Source of the DNA: Mytilus trossulus
Taxonomy: Eukaryota; Mollusca; Bivalvia; Mytilida; Mytilidae
Reading direction: 5' to 3'
Length of the DNA: 64,000 nt
Assembly: GCF_036588685.1 (NCBI RefSeq)
Contig: NC_086378.1
Location: 47,610,686-47,674,685, forward strand
In this document: positions 11,891-24,675 of the stretch, one piece after another
Position numbering within the stretch: position 1 is the stretch's first letter
Layout of the letters: each line of letters starts with the position of its first letter
Notes under the pieces: generated by a model
Told to the model about the DNA's origin: nothing
Database searches by the model: none
Seen by the model: only the letters and a program-made list of their open reading frames with translations
Program-made: the position numbers and the translations under genes

Positions 11891-12554
11891 TGGTGATAGC
11901 AAAGAGTTGCTCTTAGTAAAAAAATATATCTCAATCCATAAAAGGTTTATCTACATTGTTAATGTAAGATAACAGTTTTTGTTACTGTCAAACATAAAAA
12001 AAAAAAAAAGGTAGTCTTAATGGTTAACTTCAAAATAAGCCTATGATCATGTACGCTTGTTCACTTCAATCAACTGGACATTTTGTAAAAATACACAAAC
12101 ACAAAGAAATGGCTTATGTTTTTACCAGTTTCTTCAAAAGAGTCGTTTTGAATAAACACAGTAATTATTTTCTAACATTGATCCATTATTGTTTGTTTAT
12201 GATGTAAATGTATTATTAAAACATATTATGTTTTTTTTTTAATCAACAATAACAAATAAGGCATGTTTCTCGAATACTGAGCGACGATCAAAACTTTTTA
12301 ATATTAAGCAAATGTTAAGTCCATGGTAATATCTTTTTTGATAATTAACAGATTCAGCATCGGAACCAAAGCTGAAATTTGGAAAACTATATTTTATTTA
12401 TGTTGAACAATAGAAAATGTTCTTTCGGATCCGATAGCAAAATTACAAATCTTGCTTGTTGAACCTAAAAGCAAGCATGAACACTTAATATCATTGTATT
12501 CGTGTTTTATATAACATTACGGAAAATCATTGAAACGTGATTTTAATTAATACA

Positions 12555-12655
12555 TGACATATAGGAATATAGACAACTCTCCATCCAAGTCACAATTTAT
12601 AAAAGTAAACCATTATAAGTTGAGGTACGGTCTTCAACACGGAATCTAGGCTGAA
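12555..12655 (+). mobile_element. Short family B fragment
   Basis: AGACAACTCTCCATCCAAGT and a degenerate CTTCAACACGGAATCTAGGC block match the middle of the family B repeat; head and tail are missing. Confidence 0.6.
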
Positions 12656-12744
12656 ATATATATATTCAAGCTTATATAAAATAAAACTAACATTGCATTG
12701 TACAATTATCTGTGTACATTCGATATTTTCAGATATTTCGATAC

Positions 12745-13410
12745 GCATATCCAAGTAGAAATACAGTTGCCTGTTTCAAATAGTTTTTTTCCCAAAAATC
12801 TACATTCCAAAGTTAACATTAGTTTAGGCCCTTAACTATAAAAAAAAACCTTGAGGGGTAACAACTACATTATACGACTTGAACAGTCGTACAAAAATTA
12901 GACTCGATTCTGTAATTTTGGTTGAATTTGTAATGAAGTGAATATCATCACTTGATTAATTGTTTCACCTTGCCTTGATATTGTGTCACATCCTTCATCT
13001 AATTGCTTTATTTAACCTTGGGCATTTATCAAGACTTTTGCATAGACCAGATAAGACTGGATTTGACCAGAAATTCATATTGATCATGTGTTAACTAGTT
13101 GACATTTCGACACTATTAATTTACAATTTGTTAAACGAATGACATTTATGACTTGAAAGACTGTTTTTACAGATCGAACTTAAACATCTGAAAAGTACAA
13201 CAAAGTAAAATTCTGGCTGTAATTAATAAACAGTTTTACATGTATTAACAACACATAAACAGTGTAGGAAAGAGTTGTCATCAAGTAAGTAAATGACATG
13301 GTTGGTTATCAAAGAAATAAACACTAGTCACTTTTTCTTTTGTATATAAATACAATAGTTTATATACTTTCCGTGGAACTGCCTTCTGATTTTGAAAATG
13401 ATAAGATGTG
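12745..13410. repeat. Module L1, copy 4
   Basis: Carries GATTTGACCAGAAATTCATA and ATACTTTCCGTGGAACTGCC. It pairs with copy 2 at 4085-4760 in the large duplication and lacks the retroelement insertion found there. Confidence 0.7.
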
Positions 13411-13627
13411 TTTTTCTAATAATTACATTATTATAACTTTGTTTGAGTCACAATTCTTTATTTCTAAAACTTTATAAACTATATCGACAACAACTATCTC
13501 AAATTTATAAGTGAGCTACCTACATTGTACATCTGAAATTCCAGTATTTGCTTATGTTTTATTTCCCATAACAGATAATTAATGCATACATGACTTCAGT
13601 ATGTATATTAAAGAAATTAATCCTGTT

Positions 13628-14822
13628 TAACTTACTTTAAATAAAGCTAATACTAACAATGCCCACTGCCCTTTCCTCGATCTTGATATCTATATCAGTA
13701 ACGGAAAGCTGAATACAAACAATTATGATAAAAGAGATGATTTTTCTTTTACTTTCGTTAATTATCCATTTTTAGATGGTGAAGTTCCCTTGTCACCATC
13801 TTACGGTGTTTATATATCTCAACTTGTACTATTCGCTCGTGTATGTAACACTATTTTAGATTTTAACGAGAGAAATTCATGTCTTACTAAAAAAATATTT
13901 TACCAGGATTTTCAATATCACAAACTAGTCAAAACATTTACTAAATTTTATCATCGGTATAAGGACATCATTTGTAAATATAGCTCAACATGCAGACTTC
14001 TTATACGTTCAGGTATTTCACATCCAATTTTTTATGGAAATATTCTTTTTAAAGCACAAAGGTGTCAGTATTCACCTCAGAAACTAACAAAACCTTTGAA
14101 TAGACTTATAAAGAAGGGATAAAGTTACGATACTGTTGTCAGGTCATTAAAGATTGCATATTTTGGCGTTAATATTGATTCATTTATAAGGTCTTTGCAT
14201 CGGAACTAAACCCATTTATTCAAAAACCAGTTGTTGGCATGTCACGGATTATACTCTTCTCATTTATGTTATGATGGTATGATACTAAACCCCTAACGGG
14301 AAGGATTGTGCCTGATGTTCATATGATGAAATCATAATCTTTCAGTCAGTTTAATTGAAGTATGGAGCTGGCATGTCAGTTAACTGCTAGTAGTCTGTTG
14401 TTATTTATGTATTATTGTCATTTTGTTCATTTTCTTTGGTCACATCTTCTAACATCAGACTCGGACTTTTCTTGAACTTAATTTTAATGTGCGTATTGTT
14501 ATGCGTTTACTTTTATACATTGGCTAGAGGTATAGGGGCGGGTTGAGATCTCACAAACATGTTTAACCCCGCCGCAAGTGAGGAGCCTCTGGCCTTTGTT
14601 AGTCTTGTATTATTTTAATTTTAGTTTCTTGTGTACAATTTGGAAATTAGTATGGCGTTCATTATCACTGAACTAGTACATATTTGTTTAGGGGCCAGCT
14701 GAAGGACGCCTCCGGGTGCGGGAATTTCTCGCTACATTGAAGACCTGTTGGTGACCTTCTGCTGATGTTTTTTGTTTATGGTCGGGTTGTTCTTTGACAC
14801 ATTCCCCATATCCATTCTCAAT
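13628..14822 (+). mobile_element. 5'-truncated reverse-transcriptase retroelement
   Basis: The element holds the C-terminal end of a reverse-transcriptase ORF (13631-14122) followed by a ~700-bp 3' untranslated region. That region contains CCCCTAACGGGAAGGATTGT, ATGGAGCTGGCATGTCAGTT, CTCCGGGTGCGGGAATTTCT and the terminal ACATTCCCCATATCCATTCT. This terminal block is the source of the many family A fragments in the window. The copy is dead because the 5' part, including the catalytic region, is missing. Confidence 0.85.
13631..14122 (+). pseudogene. C-terminal reverse-transcriptase ORF fragment
   Basis: An open frame of 163 codons starts right after a TAA. It opens with LNKANTNNAHCPFLDLDIYI, then KRDDFSFTFVNYPFLDG, then SYGVYISQLVLFARVC, ending in IKKG. 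These blocks belong to a reverse-transcriptase protein family widespread in molluscs and cnidarians. The FADD catalytic motif would lie upstream and is absent. The frame is intact to its natural stop, so the copy is fairly young. The exact clade is not assigned here. Confidence 0.8.
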
Positions 14823-15264
14823 TTTATACATGTTTTGAAACAAAACAAAAACAATAAACTAGTTATAGCAAAGACAAGAGGTATTGTCGAACATAAAAAA
14901 GAGTTATCGTTATATTAATCTTCGAAATATGTTAGTTATCATTGATACGATTTTTCACTTCTACAAACGGAACATATTGTATTTATAAATGGAAGGGTGA
15001 TGTTTAACTGAATTCTTTAACATGGACGTTTCAAATTCAAATAGTTTTAATTTTTCCGACTTTGATTACATATTTTTTGTTTATGTTGTCAATTCTTTAA
15101 TACAAAATAAATAATGTTAACGCAAGACGAATCATGTCTCTTATAAATTACGATACGAAACACAATATTGATATTCTGCAAATGTAATGTCCATGTCAAT
15201 ACCTTCTCCTGACAAATAGTTCCATCATTGGACACGAAGCGTTTGTTTGAAAAAACATATCTAA

Positions 15265-15310
15265 GTTATAGATATAGGAAGATGTGGTATGCTGGCTAGT
15301 AGAAAACACT
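15265..15310 (+). mobile_element. Family B head fragment
   Basis: GATATAGGAAGATGTGGTAT is followed by unrelated sequence, so only the first ~25 bp of the repeat remain. Confidence 0.5.
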
Positions 15311-15444
15311 CAGTCGGATCAGTTAGAAAAATGTTGGACTTGTGAGCAAGCAAAACTTTAATCCCATCGTATTAAGTTTCTTACAAAACATTGAGAGAAA
15401 ACAATGAGACGTTCATTCAGCTTATAAAAAATAAAACATATAAT

Positions 15445-16075
15445 TATGTTATGATAACTTGTGTGCAAAACGTGTTATCTTTTGCGAGTTAAGTACGTCC
15501 AAATAGAAATGTAGTTGCATCGTTGAAATACTTTTAAAGTTAACATGTGCATATGTCTATTAACATAAAGATAACTGAAGGATCACAATTCGAATTTTAA
15601 ATCATTGATCAGTCGTCTTTTGATAGGGCATGACATATTCCTTAAACTTTTGCATGGGCCAGTCAAAACTGGATTAGACCAAAAATGCATAATGATTGTG
15701 TGTTTGCGTTTTGACATTTTGACATTATTTATTTACTAAATGTTAAAAATATGACATTTACTACTTTAATGGTTGTTTTCACAGAACGAACTCGAACATA
15801 TGAAAAGTACAAACAACGGATGATATGATGTAATGAACTAACTTAAAAATGAAAAATATTTTACCTTTAAAACGTCCAAAAGTTTTGATCGTCAAATGTA
15901 AGTGACATTTGATGTCATCAATTATTAAACACAAGTGACTCCTCTCTTGATTAGTAAGATAAGATGAGTGTATATACTTTTTGTTGTATTTATCTTTTAG
16001 ATTTGGAAAATGTTTATGATAATTAACAACATGTTTTCCACATAATCCATTTCCATTCTCAATTTTGATATCACA
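15445..16075. repeat. Module L1, copy 5
   Basis: Carries TTAGACCAAAAATGCATAAT and TTTTCACAGAACGAACTCG. It pairs with copy 3 at 7085-7745. Confidence 0.7.
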
Positions 16076-16317
16076 AGACTAGCGAAAAGTTTTGTACAGT
16101 AACTACTACGAAATTTAAGGGATGTGGTTGTGGGGGGTATGGGTGTGCGTTAAAGCTGTTTTGTTATAAAATACTAAATTGCAACGCAATCAGATTAGTT
16201 AGTCAAATACTCAGTACAAATATAGTATGGTTAGTATGTTTTGTTTTACTAATTATCGTCAACATATTTTTAGATGATCCCTATAGTTTACGTACAATTA
16301 ACTCTACTATGTGTTGG

Positions 16318-16430
16318 CTTTTCAAAAACAACTGCGTTGAAGACCCATTGGTGGCCTTTGGCTGTTGTCTACTTTTTGGTCTGGTTGTTGTCTCTTTGAC
16401 ATATTACCCATTGCCATTCTCAATTATGAT
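16318..16430 (+). mobile_element. Family A 3' end fragment
   Basis: GAAGACCCATTGGTGGCCTT, TTGTCTCTTTGACATATTAC and CCATTGCCATTCTCAATT are the terminal block of the retroelement at 13628-14822. Confidence 0.8.
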
Positions 16431-16764
16431 AATGCAGTGAGTTGTGATTGTTTAATGAAATAGCTAATACTACCCATTTGAGGGGACTTTATTAAGATAT
16501 GAGTCATTATGTTATTCTTCGTATTGTTCCGGCTGTAATTGATTTTCGCGGTAATATTATTTCGATTTTGCAAACTTCCGAGTGTGAATAATTACTTACT
16601 CCTGATGCAGTATAATTGATGCCAGTGATGTTATACAAGCAGATCAAACTCTCTTGTGTGGTCATGACATAGTGAACAAATATTCCTTGAAACAAAACTA
16701 CAAACGAGTTTATAAGACTGTCTATGTCGTCTTGATGAATCTGGCTTTTTTAATACAAAACATA

Positions 16765-16985
16765 TTGGGTTCGATTCTTGATGTTATATTTGTTATTCTC
16801 GTGGTGTATTGTCTGTTGCTTGGTCCGTTTCTGTGTGCTGTTGTGTCGTTGTTCTCCTCTTATATTTAATGCGTTTCCCTCGGTTTTGGTTTGTTGCCCC
16901 GATTTTGTTTTTTGTCCATGGATTTATGAGTTTTGAACAGCGGTATACTACTGTTGCCTTTATTCATAGTTAGTTCAAACTATTT
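16765..16985 (-). mobile_element. Dispersed repeat, family D, reverse copy
   Basis: Reads as the reverse complement of the repeat at 45340-45530: TTCTCCTCTTATATTTAATG, GCGTTTCCCTCGGTTTTGG, TCCATGGATTTATGAGTTTT and CGGTATACTACTGTTGCC. The ORFs across this family are low-complexity and not conserved as protein. Confidence 0.75.
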
Positions 16986-16989
16986 TTTT

Positions 16990-19380
16990 AAAGATGGTAA
17001 TTTTATAAGTCTCTTGAAATGATCGACCTAGCTTTCAAAATAATATGCCTTCCTGGTAGGAGGACATCTGGATAATTCCCTCAAGAACTATCATGTTAAA
17101 CATAAGGCTTACCGTGCTGGTTCTATAAAAAGCCAAATTTTATATCGCATTATTATGCTACAACGAATGATAGTTTTTAACGAACTTGACTGGCTATACA
17201 GCCCTTACATGGTCGGTTACCATGCTATGAGCGACAACGTGAGTCTGCCTTCAATAAGACACTGAATGTACAACAGCCAGCTATAGTGAATATCGCTAAT
17301 ATAAACGAAAGGTCAAATTCTTGTCTAGTCCATTTCATCTATAACGTTATGTTAACATATGCATGTATAATGGCAGTTGCCGAAATGTCGTTCGTGTTTT
17401 TTATTCATGTTATTGTCACACAAATAACTCACTGAAGATATATAGTGGATCATTGTTTACAAAACAAAGGCGTAAGATACAACAGGGACATTCAATAAAA
17501 AAAATCATGTAATTCACGTAAGTCAAAAACAAACTAAAAACGCCATGGCATAAAGAAAAATGAAGTCCTTAAAATTTACGAAGGGACAATGTCAACTTTC
17601 CGCTCTTTTTGACATACTAACTGATAACCCATCCAACAACTATATATTGATCACAGTTGACCAGTTGCGAAGCACAATTCCATTCATTAAACATGATAAA
17701 TCAAAACTGTATGTGGAATACTATATGTTTCACTTCAGTTATCACACTTAATGCCTAATGCAGGACCTACAATTTACCAAATGTATTTATTGTTGTTTTG
17801 TTTCTGATCATGTATAACATATTTTCCACTGTAGATGTCTAACAGCAACCAATAAACTAATGGAATAATTATCCCTGTCTGGTTCCTCTTAACTTATTCC
17901 AGCTTTTGCTGATCAATAGATATAGGAAGATGTGAATTCGAATGAAACATGCCTAATAAAGTCATATCATAGACAAACCTGGTTTTGACAAGAGACGTAA
18001 AATGAGTGTATTGTGCTTTTTATTGACTTCAAAATTTCATTCATAAAGCATGTGATAATTGCTAAAATTTTGACATTTATAAATTTTATAATTGGTTTTT
18101 TTATTATTATTATTTTCGCAGAACCCACTCACACAACCAAGCTATGATAGGAGTTTAATAAATAAACACATTCAACAAGACACACGCTAAGTTGAGAAAA
18201 GTATAACGACTTGACATAAATATTGTTTCATAGTTAACTACCTTTAATTCAGATATGCATTATGCCAATCAATAACAATGTGCAACTATAGACGGGTGGT
18301 ACAAGTAGTTGACAATTAAGACAGTCTGCTTATGAGATTGAGATCTATAACAGTCGTTTACGATTTGTTTATGTATAGTGATGCTACGAAAAGATATAAA
18401 TTGTTTGATTTTTTAGCTATAAGTTTTAGTTTTCGTAAATGTTTTGGTCGGACAAAGTGCCATAACTCGAATCTAAATTGGTTTGTGAACTTTCTCCTTA
18501 ACAAGCTATAATAAATAAAAACCGCGCTATATAAAAGTCATATGTCCGACACTTTTTTCTGAATTTTTACCTTCAATAGGAGCTTAAAAATCCAAATAGT
18601 TGGTTAAAAAGGTCTTATAAGAATCCAAGCAGTTTGATATATGTATGACAAAGAGGATAAAAAGACCAATAATCAATATTCACCCCCATCTGTTGTCAAC
18701 GTTAACAGAATTGAACACTTAGTCAACTTTAAAAGAACAAGTTAGATACATTTTTTATACTTTAATTAGACCGTTAGTCATCACATTTCCCAACCAATGG
18801 TCAAAACAATATTTTCTTCAATAGTGAAATAATTATTATCGGCAAACGATTGGTCGAAATTTAAAATCTACGTACAACATTTCTTTAAGTTGTCTTATGA
18901 AATTTCATTTGTCATGTCATGAAAAGGTGCAACCAGGCTTAATAGCGTCATATATAAAGAGCACAACTTTCAACAAATTTAATTAAAATAAGTATAAATC
19001 ATTTGATGAACGGATTCCGCCACTAAAATCCGTGTATAACGATCTTTATTTACTCCCAATTATTAAATTTTAATTATTTAATAAAGTCAGCAATCTTCGC
19101 TCTTTAAATATTAACATTACATGTATCGAGAAATATTGTAACACACTTGTTTCAGTGCTGGTATCTATATTTCTAACCAATTTCGGTAATTCAATATAAT
19201 AAGATTAACATGAATTAACATTTGTGTCAAACCCATTATATTAAACTTCAAAACTATTTCTCGATTTTTTACTTGCATATTTGTCTATTATAGTTTGACT
19301 ACAAGTTATAAATAAAGTGAGATATCCTTTAACAAATTTCCTTAATGTAAAATATTATTTATTCAAGTCTGTTAAAGATT
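16990..19380. other. Long stretch with no supported gene
   Basis: I see AT-rich DNA with a 25-bp family B head at 17920-17945 and no recognisable protein. The only sizeable ORFs, such as the 63-residue one at 17560, lack splice signals, promoter context or family resemblance. Confidence 0.5.
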
Positions 19381-19489
19381 CGGTATATCAGTATTGATAA
19401 ACAATAGGCAATAGCTATACCACTGTTGTTTATGGAGCAGAAAGATAGGACTTAAAGGTGTAAATTTGGTTGACCACTTGGACATATTT

Positions 19490-19645
19490 GATCACTTAGT
19501 TAGACGTACTCTTCATGTTGTTAATTTTGCTCTTTAATTTAGTACTTGTTTTGCTTTCGAACTTTCATCTGAGCGTCACTGGTTAGTCTTGTGTGGACGA
19601 AACGCACGTCTGACGTATTAATTTTAAACCTTGTACCTTTTGTTG
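19490..19645 (+). mobile_element. Dispersed repeat, family C
   Basis: GAGCGTCACTGGTTAGTCTT then GTGTGGACGAAACGCACGTC then CTTGTACCTTTTGTTGGC. This is a very common bivalve repeat; other copies lie at 23912, 45655 (reverse), 52705 (reverse) and 56375. Confidence 0.75.
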
Positions 19646-19649
19646 GCTA

Positions 19650-19960
19650 TAGTTCGTGTGTTTCTCTGTTCTCCCATTGGTTTGTATTGTAGTCCTGTCA
19701 TGTATTATTGTTATTTTATTGTTATATTTAACATTGCCATACAAGCGGGGGTTTAACTAGGTTTAACCCACCCTTTTTTTAAATGTCCAGTTTCAAGTAA
19801 GGAAAATTGTCATTGTTATATTATAGTTCGTTTCTGTGTTCTCTTATATCTGATGCGCTTCCCTATGTTTTAGTTTGTAAACCGTATTTTTTTTTTCTCA
19901 ATCGATTAATGAGTTTTTAACTGCGGAATACTACTGTTGCCTTTATTTGTACAGGCTTGT
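19650..19960 (-). mobile_element. Dispersed repeat, family D, reverse copy
   Basis: Contains TATAGTTCGTGTGTTTCTCT, a GGTTTAACCCACC block, a second TATAGTTCGTTTCTGTGTTC and the GGAATACTACTGTTGCCTTT end. It abuts the family C copy at 19490-19645. Confidence 0.7.
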
Positions 19961-20154
19961 ATCTGGTATTTTTTTATCTAGATGTATCCAAAATATTTTT
20001 TCCATAAGTAGCAAGAAGTATAAAAATTTAATGACAAATAAATCTTACATAAATCCTATTGCTAAATTACTTATGCTACGGTTTGAATGATACCTGGATT
20101 GTTTTCTTTTTTAGTGATTTTATACAAATAGGATATATCATGCAATGTTTGCCG

Positions 20155-20182
20155 TGTTTTTTTTAGGGGGGGGGGGGGGTTA
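20155..20182 (+). repeat. Poly-T then poly-G tract
   Basis: A run of T is followed by a run of about 14 G. The G run could form a quadruplex or stall polymerases, and its length is likely variable or uncertain in assembly. Confidence 0.8.
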
Positions 20183-20259
20183 TTTGATCACTCTTAAATT
20201 TATAAGTCATGGAATTGTCAATAACAAAAATGAAACTGAATAAAATATATATAAATATC

Positions 20260-21255
20260 TACTTCCGGTTTACACAAGGTCACTTCCGGGTTTTTTCTAG
20301 GTAACATGGTTTGAAACCTATTGCAAATAGTCCCATGGCTTTATCATGTATGCATATGAAGTAAAAACAAAGGTCAAAATCTCGAACGTCAAATTAAGCT
20401 ATGACCTTGAGATCAATTTCAAAGTCATAAACTCAGGACCTCAAATCAAAAGATCATAGGTCTTAATTATATTTGGTTAATGAGTTATATACCAATACGC
20501 GTATCTCTAAATACAAGAGGGAATCAAAATCCCTTGTATGTTCAACATACCCTTGCAATCACGTGTTATGACATTTCGCAACTATCAATTAAGTAAAAAT
20601 AATGTGTCGATAACTTATACAGTTTTTGGAAATAAGTGAAAAAAAGCCAAAATCAAAATTTAAAAAATGACCTGGACCTTTTACCTTAACCTTATTTTCA
20701 TTTTATTGGTCTAAGGGCCTCAAATCTAAAAAATTTTAGATCTCTATTATTTATGGTTTACAAGATAGAAATGCATATCACTTATATCAAATGATTAAGG
20801 GAAAATAACTCTCATATAAAGTGTTGATATCGCTTCGGTCAAAATAGAACAAATCATGAGAAGGATATAACAAGCAATTTAAAAAAAAAATTTGACGCTT
20901 TCTTCACGGTTACGGAGGAGATGCGGCCACAAGGAAAACAGTGTATGGTAGATAACTCCTTCTAAGAAAGTTGTTCCGCTTATAACGGATGAAAATAAAA
21001 AGCGCAGAAACTGTACGATACGATAGAAGAAATATCTTAGAGACATATTGCAAAACAAAAATGTTACGCGAGAGCAAACTTTGGCGGAAGAAAAAATAAT
21101 AATCAGAACAAATACAATAGGTATTTCCACAGAAACATATAAAAATGTTTTAAAATAAAAGATTTTAAATTTTCGGATTAAAAACAAAACGTTGTTTTGG
21201 CAACAAGAAGCCAAAACATATTTCGTGTCCGGGTCCACCGGTTCTGTTAAAAAGA
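20260..21255. other. Possible old repeat, no gene
   Basis: Starts near TACTTCCGGTTTACACAAGG with a second CACTTCCGGG motif, and ends near GGGTCCACCGGTTCTGTTA. It contains GAGGAGATGCGGCCACAAGG. The overall look is that of a dispersed mollusc repeat. A 119-residue minus ORF (20879-21238) is hydrophobic, low in complexity and has no recognisable domain. I do not annotate it as a gene. Confidence 0.35.
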
Positions 21256-21259
21256 GTTA

Positions 21260-23005
21260 GAACTTAAGGATTTAACTATTTTCATTATAATTAGCTTATA
21301 AAAGGGATTTGTCCGCGAACTCGATTTTACGGAAGTGGGCGTTAAATATTTATGATATTTGTCATGTCATTTCGGTAAAAGAAAAAAATACATTAAAAAT
21401 CATCGTTCATAGCATATTTTTTAAATGAATCATTTGTTCTTGTATCAATTTAGAATTGATCATTACCAATGAGAGAAAGTAGTGATTATTTAGATGTTAT
21501 GCCCACATCTATCAGTCGGAACAGGAGGAGTTTAACCTCGGTCATACTTGTGTAAATGCATGTACAAGTCTCGGATTTTTAAGTAAACACTTATTTCTTT
21601 TCAGTGCTTCAAACTGTAATATTTTGAATCTTAGGATAGCATTCTGATTGCCATTCAAAAGTAATAAAAAAATACGTTATTGTCTCGAGTTTGGTAAATT
21701 GTTTTATCATTGTTTATGAACAATTGGATGATAAGAAATCAGTTTTGACTAGTTCAATCCTTAACATCAGTCGTGGTTTTTTCCATTCATTTTAATCTGG
21801 ACAACAGGAAATTATCTACAAATATAATCAAATATGTTTGACTCAGCAGAAAAAAAACAGTGCAGGAGAAAGTTTGATTACTGATATGAATTGTCTAATT
21901 GTTACACCATGGTTCGATTTTGAGTTTATGACCAACAAAACATACTGCATACTTCTTTACATGATGATATATAAAACAGAAGATGGTCAAGTAAAACAAA
22001 TGCCCCGCTGTATATGTATTGTTCATATATAGAAAAAATCATGTAGTTAAGTATACTAGGCTGTAATATGAAATTGTTCACATACTTTCAATAAATCAAA
22101 ATAAGGTTAATGCTTGAAGTTCACAGGAATCACAGTACTGTAGCTGAGGACTCGTCACAATTAATTGTACTGTCGACCCAAAACTAGAGCACGAAAAGGA
22201 ACAGTTAAAAAATCAATTTTGTAAAATGTCAAAACTCTAGAGCGATAAACATGACGACACTAAATTCAAAATTCACGCACGGTCTTTGTGTTTTGTGCTG
22301 ATAAGGAATGTGTATACGTTTCATCACATTTGATTGAGGCGAACTAAAGTTACAGAAGAGAAACCAATGTTGAAGGAATGGTCTATTACTAGTCCTATAA
22401 CATATGAGCTCTTGGGGGGGCAATAATTTCTTCTTTATTTTACTTCTGAAGTTTTCTTAATTTTTTTTATACAATTTTTTTTTTTTTTTTTCATCAATTA
22501 TACAAACTGAGTTACTTCTAAAATTCTGATTTGGATGAAAATAGCTCTTTTGAGGATGATAATGGAGTTTTCCAACATTGGTTGAGCCAAGCGGTTCAAA
22601 TGGCGAGTACCTCCTTAGTGCAAATATTTGAACTCGACTTATCTCCTCTGTATACGCAAACATAACCACCTAACCTCAAATGGCGTAAAGTCCATCTGAT
22701 TTACAATGCCGTATTTGCTAACGTACATAAGCAACACAAAGAGCAAATTTTTAGCTGCCTAATAGTAATAAATTAAAATGTAAACTTTACACATGTCGAT
22801 TAACTTAAAGTAACGAAACGGGTTGAGCTAGTTTACACCAGGTTTACTCAACCATGTTATACATAAAGAAATAAACATACATAAACAGGAATATGTCTTT
22901 TGTTTCCATTCGCTTGATGTATAAAGGCTATTGATTTTGAGTATAATAAGAGACATTTTGTTTAAAATTTTCCTGGGAGGTCGGTATTCTTGTGATTTAA
23001 CTTTT
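21260..23005. other. No supported gene
   Basis: Two short minus ORFs at 22229-22423 and 22457-22669 are separated by a poly-T tract (about 22470-22492). They share no clear splice signals or domain. Otherwise the stretch is anonymous AT-rich DNA. Confidence 0.45.
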
Positions 23006-23911
23006 TTTAGGTCGTATACTAAGTAATGACGGGATCATACCAAGGTCAGAATTGAGATTGATTTGTCTAAATATCAACGGGTCTAACAAACGGTAAAAAA
23101 AATTATTTACACAATTCCTAATAATGTGATAATTTCTGAGTGAAGACAGTCCGTGCATACGATTGGGACAATACATCATAAACCTTTAATGTTTGATAAA
23201 AAGATCAATATTAGAAATCATCATCACGTCATGTTATGGGGAAAAAAATCATTACCCTTTAGAATATCTTTAACCAAATTGCCTTTTTAGTATTCGTTTG
23301 ATGTGTTTGAGCTTTTGATTTTGTCATTCGCTTAAGCACTCCTCATTTTGAATATTCTTTGATGTCAATATTTTCATGATTTTTGTTATTGTATTTTTTA
23401 ACCTATTGTTACTTTCACAATGGACAAGATATAATTCACAATCAGTGGATTTTCTAAATCCAATATCTATTTTTATTGTTAGAACACGAAAACTGGAATA
23501 TCAATATCCAATTACAAAAATAAATTGTGAAGAGATTCTATTAACCACTGACCACTTTTAAACTTAATATAAACTATAATAATTTTTATAGAAAAACTTT
23601 AATTTACTAAACAAAGTTTAAATATAAGTTCATGACTTTTTACAGTTAGATACTAATATTTAGATCCCAAAAATAAAGTAGTAATGTAGAATAAAAGCAT
23701 TTCTTATAAATAATAATGATGTGTACATCTAGGTAAATTTTCTAAATTATTGTGTAGTAATATCTTTCAGTTTCAGACAAGATTCGTGTAGGCTCAGTGA
23801 TAAACTTGTTCAATGAAAATTTTAAATTTCAATTGCTTTGTTTCACAACCATCGTGCTAAATTTAGTGCATAATAAAATATTATAAAAGATTCTTGTAAT
23901 GTGATAATTGT

Positions 23912-24110
23912 TTATCCGAGGCATAGATTACCTTAACCATATTTGGCACAAATATTTGGAATTTTGATCTTCAATGCTCTTTAACTTTGTACTTGTTTGG
24001 CTTTATAAATAATGTTTTGATATGAGCATCACTGATGAGACTTATGAAGACGAAACGCACGTCTGGTGTACTTAATTAAACCTGGTACCTTCGATAACTA
24101 TTGTTAGGTT
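23912..24110 (+). mobile_element. Family C repeat inserted in array unit 2
   Basis: TCCGAGGCATAGATTACCTT, GAGCATCACTGATGAGACTT and ACGAAACGCACGTCTGGTGT follow in order. The array landmark GTGATAATTGTTTA is cut at its left edge. Confidence 0.75.
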
Positions 24111-24164
24111 CCTTTTGAAAGATAGATAAGTAAATTATACTATATAGGTTTCTTAAAATTTCAT

Positions 24165-24262
24165 ACTATTTAAACCCCTTATTTTGGCATTTGAGGACAG
24201 AAAAGAGGGCACTATAACCCAGCTCTGTTGTCACCCTCAAATATTTTGAGGGGTTTTATTTC
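24165..24262. repeat. Short inverted repeat
   Basis: Left arm TAAACCCCTTATTTTGGCAT and TTTGAGGACAG; right arm CTGTTGTCACCCTCAAAT and TTGAGGGGTTTTA. A stem of about 35 bp with a ~25-bp loop. It could be a small fold-back element; no copy was noticed elsewhere. Confidence 0.5.
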
Positions 24263-24440
24263 ATACTAAGAACTCTAAGACAAACCTCGATAAAAATATA
24301 AATTATTTTGCTTGCTATTTATTGGCTAATTTTATGCCGAATTCCTTAATAAGACTCTCTTAACTACTGAACACTTTTAAACCTCTTGATAGAAACCTTG
24401 ATAGCTTTTATAGAAACAAAAATATTTTAAATTCATTTTT

Positions 24441-24675
24441 ACAAAGATCAAGTTTTTTTCATTTAACCAAGATCATGTATTTTCATTTTTACAAGGATCA
24501 AGCATATACATTTTTACAAAGATCAAGCATATACAATTTCACAAAGATCAAGCTTATACATTTTTACAAAGATCAAGCATCTACATTTTTACAAAGATCA
24601 AGCATATATTTTTACAAAGATCAAGCATATGGTACACTTTTACAAAGATCAAGCATATACATTTTTACAAATATC
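24441..24675 (+). repeat. 25-bp minisatellite, about ten copies
   Basis: The core ACAAAGATCAAGCATATACA recurs at 24441, 24467, 24491, 24516, 24541, 24566, 24591, 24614, 24642 and 24667, mostly at a 25-bp period. An 85-residue ORF over it simply reads the repeat in shifting frames and is not a gene. Confidence 0.85.

Larger units (their letters stand above)
9420..16290. repeat. Second half of the ~8.3-9 kb tandem duplication
   Basis: The collinear partner of 690-7990, with the landmark pairs listed there. It differs by a family B insertion at 11665, the reverse-transcriptase element at 13628-14822, and the absence of the 3535-4080 insertion. Its ankyrin gene is the intact one. Confidence 0.75.

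Noticed and set aside
20879..21238. 119-residue hydrophobic minus ORF
   Set aside because: Low-complexity composition, no domain, and it lies inside a probable old repeat.
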